64,000 nucleotides of DNA from Euonymus europaeus (taxonomy: Eukaryota; Streptophyta; Magnoliopsida; Celastrales; Celastraceae). The notes under the pieces were generated by a model. It was not told where the DNA came from. It made no database searches and worked only from the letters and a program-made list of their open reading frames with translations. The DNA lies in NCBI GenBank assembly GCA_963580455.1, contig OY756964.1:26076001-26140000 (forward strand), in the 5' to 3' direction. This document shows positions 60,491 to 64,000 of this stretch, piece after piece (the stretch's first letter is position 1; every line of letters begins with the position of its first letter). Position numbers and translations under genes: made by a program.

Positions 60491-61642
60491 ATGTCCCCCC
60501 ACTCATCTACCTTCGCTTCTTGCTTCTGCCCCTCCTCCACCGCAGCCGACGAAATTCACCGCTTTCCTCTGACGCATCCACCGTCGGCATCCGCCTCTGG
60601 CAACCCCGCCGTCAACACCTGCCTATACCAGACCGATCTAGGTATCTTTTCCGTTACCTGGTCCCGCACAGTGCTTGGCCACTCACTTCATCTCAATCTC
60701 CACCCCATTGACTCCGCCGCTGACGGTGTTTCCTCACCTCTCTCTCTCTCCGACCCACTTTCTCTATCTACCCTGTATTTTCATCTTCACATCAAGCCCT
60801 TTTTTTTCAGTAAAAAACATGGATCCAAGAAACTCCATTTTATCAACCAAGAAAACAATAAGACTAGAAGACCAACAGTTCAAATCTTTTGGGATCTTAG
60901 TAAAGCGAAGTTCGGATCCGGACCCGGTCCAGAACCTCAATCCGGATTCTATATAGCCGTGGTTGCTGATGGCGAGATGACGCTCCTCGTCGGCGATTTT
61001 ATCAAGGAAGCTTATTTGAAGACCAGAGCTAAAAGGCCGGAGAGAAATCAAGGTCTTGTTCTACGAAGAGAGCATTTGTTCGGAAACAGAGTTTACACTA
61101 CAAAAGCTAGATTTGGGGGCAAGAACAGAGAAATTTCGATCGATTGCAGCGTCGATAGAGATGCTAGATTGTGTTTCAGTGTTGATAACAAAAGAGTCTT
61201 GTTAATTAAGCGTCTGAAGTGGAAATTTAGAGGGAATGAAACGATCGAAGTCGATGGTGTGCCTATACAGGTATCGTGGGACGTGTACAATTGGTTCTTC
61301 GACGAGTTCAAAACTGGTCACGCTGTGTTCATGTTCGGGTTTGAAGAAGAAGAAGAAGAAGAAGAAGAAGAAGAAGATAAGAAAGAAATCGAAGATGGTA
61401 TTGTTGAAGGGAATGAGAAAAACGGGGTCGTTTCTTGGCAGCAAAATTTGGAGTGGAGGAAGATGAGGAAGAGCTGGTTGAGGACTGTGAGGAGCTCTTC
61501 TTCGTCGTCGATTTCGATTTCTTCAGCTTCGAACTCCTCCTGCTGGAGCTCGTCGGTGATGGAGTGGGTGGACGCGGAGGAGACTGAGTCAAGTGGGCCC
61601 AACAATGGCTTCTCTTTGCTGATTTATGCATGGAGGAAATGA
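60491..61642 (+). CDS. DUF868 family protein
   Basis: A single intronless frame of 383 aa, starting MSPHSSTFASCFCPSS. The order of conserved pieces follows plant DUF868 proteins: NTCLYQTDLGIFSVTWSR near 42-59, a FWDLSKAKFGSGPGPEPQSG block near 133-152, FYIAVVADGEMTLLVGD near 153-169, HLFGNRVYTTKARFGGK near 193-210, VLLIKRLKWKFRGNE near 233-247 and WDVYNWFF near 261-268. The usual length is 280-380 aa. No signal peptide or membrane helix is evident. A run of 11 glutamates near residue 290 comes from a GAA repeat, and a Ser-rich segment precedes the C terminus. The biochemical function of DUF868 is unknown. Confidence 0.92.
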   Translation: MSPHSSTFASCFCPSSTAADEIHRFPLTHPPSASASGNPAVNTCLYQTDLGIFSVTWSRTVLGHSLHLNLHPIDSAADGVSSPLSLSDPLSLSTLYFHLHIKPFFFSKKHGSKKLHFINQENNKTRRPTVQIFWDLSKAKFGSGPGPEPQSGFYIAVVADGEMTLLVGDFIKEAYLKTRAKRPERNQGLVLRREHLFGNRVYTTKARFGGKNREISIDCSVDRDARLCFSVDNKRVLLIKRLKWKFRGNETIEVDGVPIQVSWDVYNWFFDEFKTGHAVFMFGFEEEEEEEEEEEDKKEIEDGIVEGNEKNGVVSWQQNLEWRKMRKSWLRTVRSSSSSSISISSASNSSCWSSSVMEWVDAEETESSGPNNGFSLLIYAWRK

Positions 61643-62130
61643 CGACAATCCCGAACGTCTTTCGAACCCGTTTGTTTTTTGTTTTTTTAAATTTACATAT
61701 TATATCCTGAGTAAAAAAAATAGAATATAGATTAGAAATCAAGGATTCTTCTTCGTTGTAATTATGATTATCCAGCCATTGATGAATTGAAAATTAGCAA
61801 TTTTTTTAGTTTATTGAAAACTTGTTGTCAAAATGTTCAGGATTCTCTTTTCTATGAGTTAAAGAGGACTTTTTTTTAAAAATAAAAAAATAAAATCATT
61901 TGAGTGATAGCATGATTTTGTCATAGCGTATGAAATTGAAAAAATTCCAAACTTGATTTTTATTGAGAGTAATCATTGCGGTTATTTTGATTTATTCTAT
62001 TCATTAGGTGAAATTTTTTTATATCTATCGATTTAATTACCTGAATTTAATTTAAGTTCATATTAGATATTGAAAATTCGAAGGCTTGTTTGTTGTCCAC
62101 GTAAAAAAAAATACAGAAATATCATATTGA
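61643..62130. other. 3' flank of the DUF868 gene
   Basis: AT-rich; no gene recognised. Confidence 0.45.
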
Positions 62131-63125
62131 CCCTTGAACTTACGTCTTTGGGTCGTTTAGGACCCTCAATTTTTGCATGGTCAAGCAAGCCCTTTGACTT
62201 TTCAATTTGGGTCACATTACCCATTTTGGCCATTTTCCGTTAAAATTGATGGCGTGACTGTTATGTGCTGACATGTAAAATATGACGTATAATTAAAAAA
62301 ATAAAAATTTAAATAAAATATAGAATCTCTTCTCTCCCCTAGCTCTTTCTCTCTTCCATCACTTCACACACTCAAGTCGGCTAGAACACTAATCTTTATT
62401 GTTCACCCACCGTTTGTGGCGGGGATGGTCCCAAAAGAACCGCAGAGTAATATGGAGCATAACCCAGTCACCATTGTTCGATTTCATCCATCATCACAAC
62501 CGGAATCGTGCACAAAAGCTCGCGGTTAATCGAAACTTCTTAACGTTGATCTGGCTGTTTTCGCCGACATATCGGCAGTTTGACACCATCAACGTGTTCC
62601 TCAAGGTGAGTTGCATCTTTCCCAACATTTGCTTGATTGAAACAATTGCCTGTCTTCAATATAGCTTTTTCAGCGTTCATAATTGTTTTTGAAATGAGGC
62701 ATATGAGCGGGATAGCTTTTTCGATGTGAATGGAGTTTTAGGAGAGGGACGTTGGATGCAAATTTCGACCTGGATTTGAGCAAAGATGGACGTTGTTGAC
62801 CCGAACTTTTTTAAAAAAAATTTGCTCATTTTTTTATTTTATTGTTGAATTATGCTTCTTTTTAATTTTCTTTATTTTTGCTTCATTTTTTTTATCTTAT
62901 ATTTTTCAATACTAATGATATGTGTGTCACTGTAATTGACACAAGTCTTTTATGTCACAACATTTTTTTAAAAAAAATGAGATGTAATTTATTAAATTGA
63001 CACGTCAGAAATTTTTGATGGAAAATAAACAAAAGGATTAACGTGACCTATTTTATAAAGTACGAGGATCTCTTTGACATGAAAAAAAATGAGGGGCCGA
63101 AATGACCTAAAAGCTTAAGTTTAAG
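62131..63125. mobile_element. Element with long diverged terminal inverted repeats
   Basis: The left arm (about 62131-62280, starting CCCTTGAACTTACG) and the inverse complement of the right arm (about 62995-63125, starting CTTAAACTTAAGC) share a run of blocks in order, such as TTTAGG/TTTCGG...CCCTCA, CATG-TCAA, GGTCAC-TTA and ATTTTCC...CGTG. The interior has a CT-rich stretch and short open frames (62399-62692) without recognisable domains. This is a nonautonomous element, perhaps Mutator-like by its long ends; no target duplication was identified. Confidence 0.6.
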
Positions 63126-64000
63126 ATAAAAAAAAAGGACAGTATGAGGGCGTGGGGGTCTCTTATTTTTCTTTGCCCGTGTTTCTAGTACAATTTTGTT
63201 ATTATTTTTTTCTTGTAATTTTTAATAACTACGAATTTTGTACGGCATTGATCCTGGTTTGATAAATCCGAGCCGTCCACCAGGCATCGACGTACGCGAT
63301 TTTAATTTAGCTTTGCTTTATAGGAGTGTACCTGACAAAGAACGGCGCCGTATGAAGAATATGTTGACCTCTACTTAGACTAGATGGCTCTGAAATCTGA
63401 ATGATATTAATGGCTTTGTCCGTGGTCAGAAATCATATTCACATGTCATCGTGAGTGAGAGGGGATGTTCATCAGAATAAGAGAACCTGGAAAAATAACT
63501 ATTTATATCACACTCGAACAAAACGTTACACTACTGTGTTCTCTTTGGTGGAAAAACAGGTTGCCACGTGTGCCTCAAAGTAAGCTTTCACACCAAATAA
63601 TGTCTCAAAAAGTATGAACTACCCCAATAAAAAAGTCTCATAGAGTACAAGTACAAACTATGCAGACGCTAATTTTTACCTGAGATCATTGCAAAACAGG
63701 AGGGAAAGAAGTTTAAAAATAAAGCTCAGCTTTCACGGACAATTTTTTTATGGGCTTCCAAGTCCAAAAAAGAGTATAGTTTTGAGATGGGCTCAGTTCT
63801 CAGCCCAAGTAAAAATGGGCATGCTTGGGATTTTTCCCAAACCCAATTACCAGTATTATATCAAACATGTTTACAGGAAACTATGGAAACATTTTTGTGA
63901 AATCTGAATCATTTGGGTCCAATAATTAGGTTAATCCCTGCCATTGATAGGCATCAATCATCCAAGATGATGACCCCCGGTTCAGATTTCTGTCCTTCAC
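63126..64000. other. Intergenic DNA to the end of the window
   Basis: No gene recognised. GGGCCCAA/TTGGGCCC-like and CCAAGTCC words near 63760-63830 could belong to the promoter of a gene beyond the window. Confidence 0.35.

Noticed and set aside
61329..61742. 137-codon minus-strand frame rich in Ser and Leu
   Set aside because: Antisense shadow of the GAA and TCG/TCT repeats in the DUF868 gene.
62399..62692. 97-codon plus-strand frame
   Set aside because: Inside the long-inverted-repeat element, with no recognised domain; not supported as a gene.

Overview
The window is nuclear DNA from a plant, most likely a woody eudicot. The coding genes carry short GT-AG introns in an AT-rich background. 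All recognisable protein families are plant versions: plant flotillin, SHINE-clade AP2/ERF, DUF868, a plant receptor-like kinase, MICU with plant exon structure, and a trithorax-type SET protein. Between the genes lie typical plant repeats: MITEs, a LINE RNase H remnant, MULE/FAR1 debris and a PIF/Harbinger-like element. There are no operons, CRISPR arrays or prokaryotic signals. I could not name the species. Exon coordinates were assembled by hand from reading frames and splice sites; each model closes in frame.

Layout. 1.2-6.0 kb (minus): a seven-exon mitochondrial Ca2+-uptake regulator (MICU, 470 aa, three EF-hands). 6.2-10.8 kb: repeat-rich intergenic DNA with a MITE-like repeat, a LINE RNase H pseudogene and a cluster of four palindromic MITEs. 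11.1-12.8 kb (plus): a two-exon flotillin-like gene. 14.1-26.7 kb (plus): a 17-exon gene for a 2,052-aa PHD/ePHD/SET histone-lysine methyltransferase. 27.7-30.5 kb (minus): a five-exon uncharacterised basic/coiled-coil protein with a DLNxxP motif. 32.3-36.5 kb: a mosaic with an orphan INO80C (YL1-C) last exon, a fasciclin-like AGP fragment, a further MITE copy and a PIF/Harbinger-like element. 37.2-37.7 kb (minus): an intronless PNRC-motif protein. 38.7-40 kb: a MULE/FAR1 pseudogene and a 43-bp tandem duplication. 41.8-44.9 kb (plus): a ten-exon receptor-like kinase, convergent with 45.9-46.2 kb (minus), ribosomal protein eL39. 50.3-51.0 kb (plus): a SHINE/WIN1-clade AP2/ERF factor. 51-60 kb: gene-poor, with repeats and a 1-kb retroposon that contains a 350-bp foldback. 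60.5-61.6 kb (plus): an intronless DUF868 protein. 62.1-63.1 kb: an element with long diverged inverted repeats.

The genes do not form a pathway; this is an ordinary euchromatic neighbourhood. The functional themes are organelle Ca2+ control (MICU), membrane microdomains and signalling (flotillin, RLK), chromatin and transcription (SET protein, DLN protein, SHN), and RNA and translation (PNRC protein, eL39). The least ordinary signals are in the repeats: the palindromic MITE cluster about 0.4 kb upstream of the flotillin ATG, the foldback inside a target-site-flanked retroposon, and the INO80C and FLA gene fragments lying side by side in opposite orientation.
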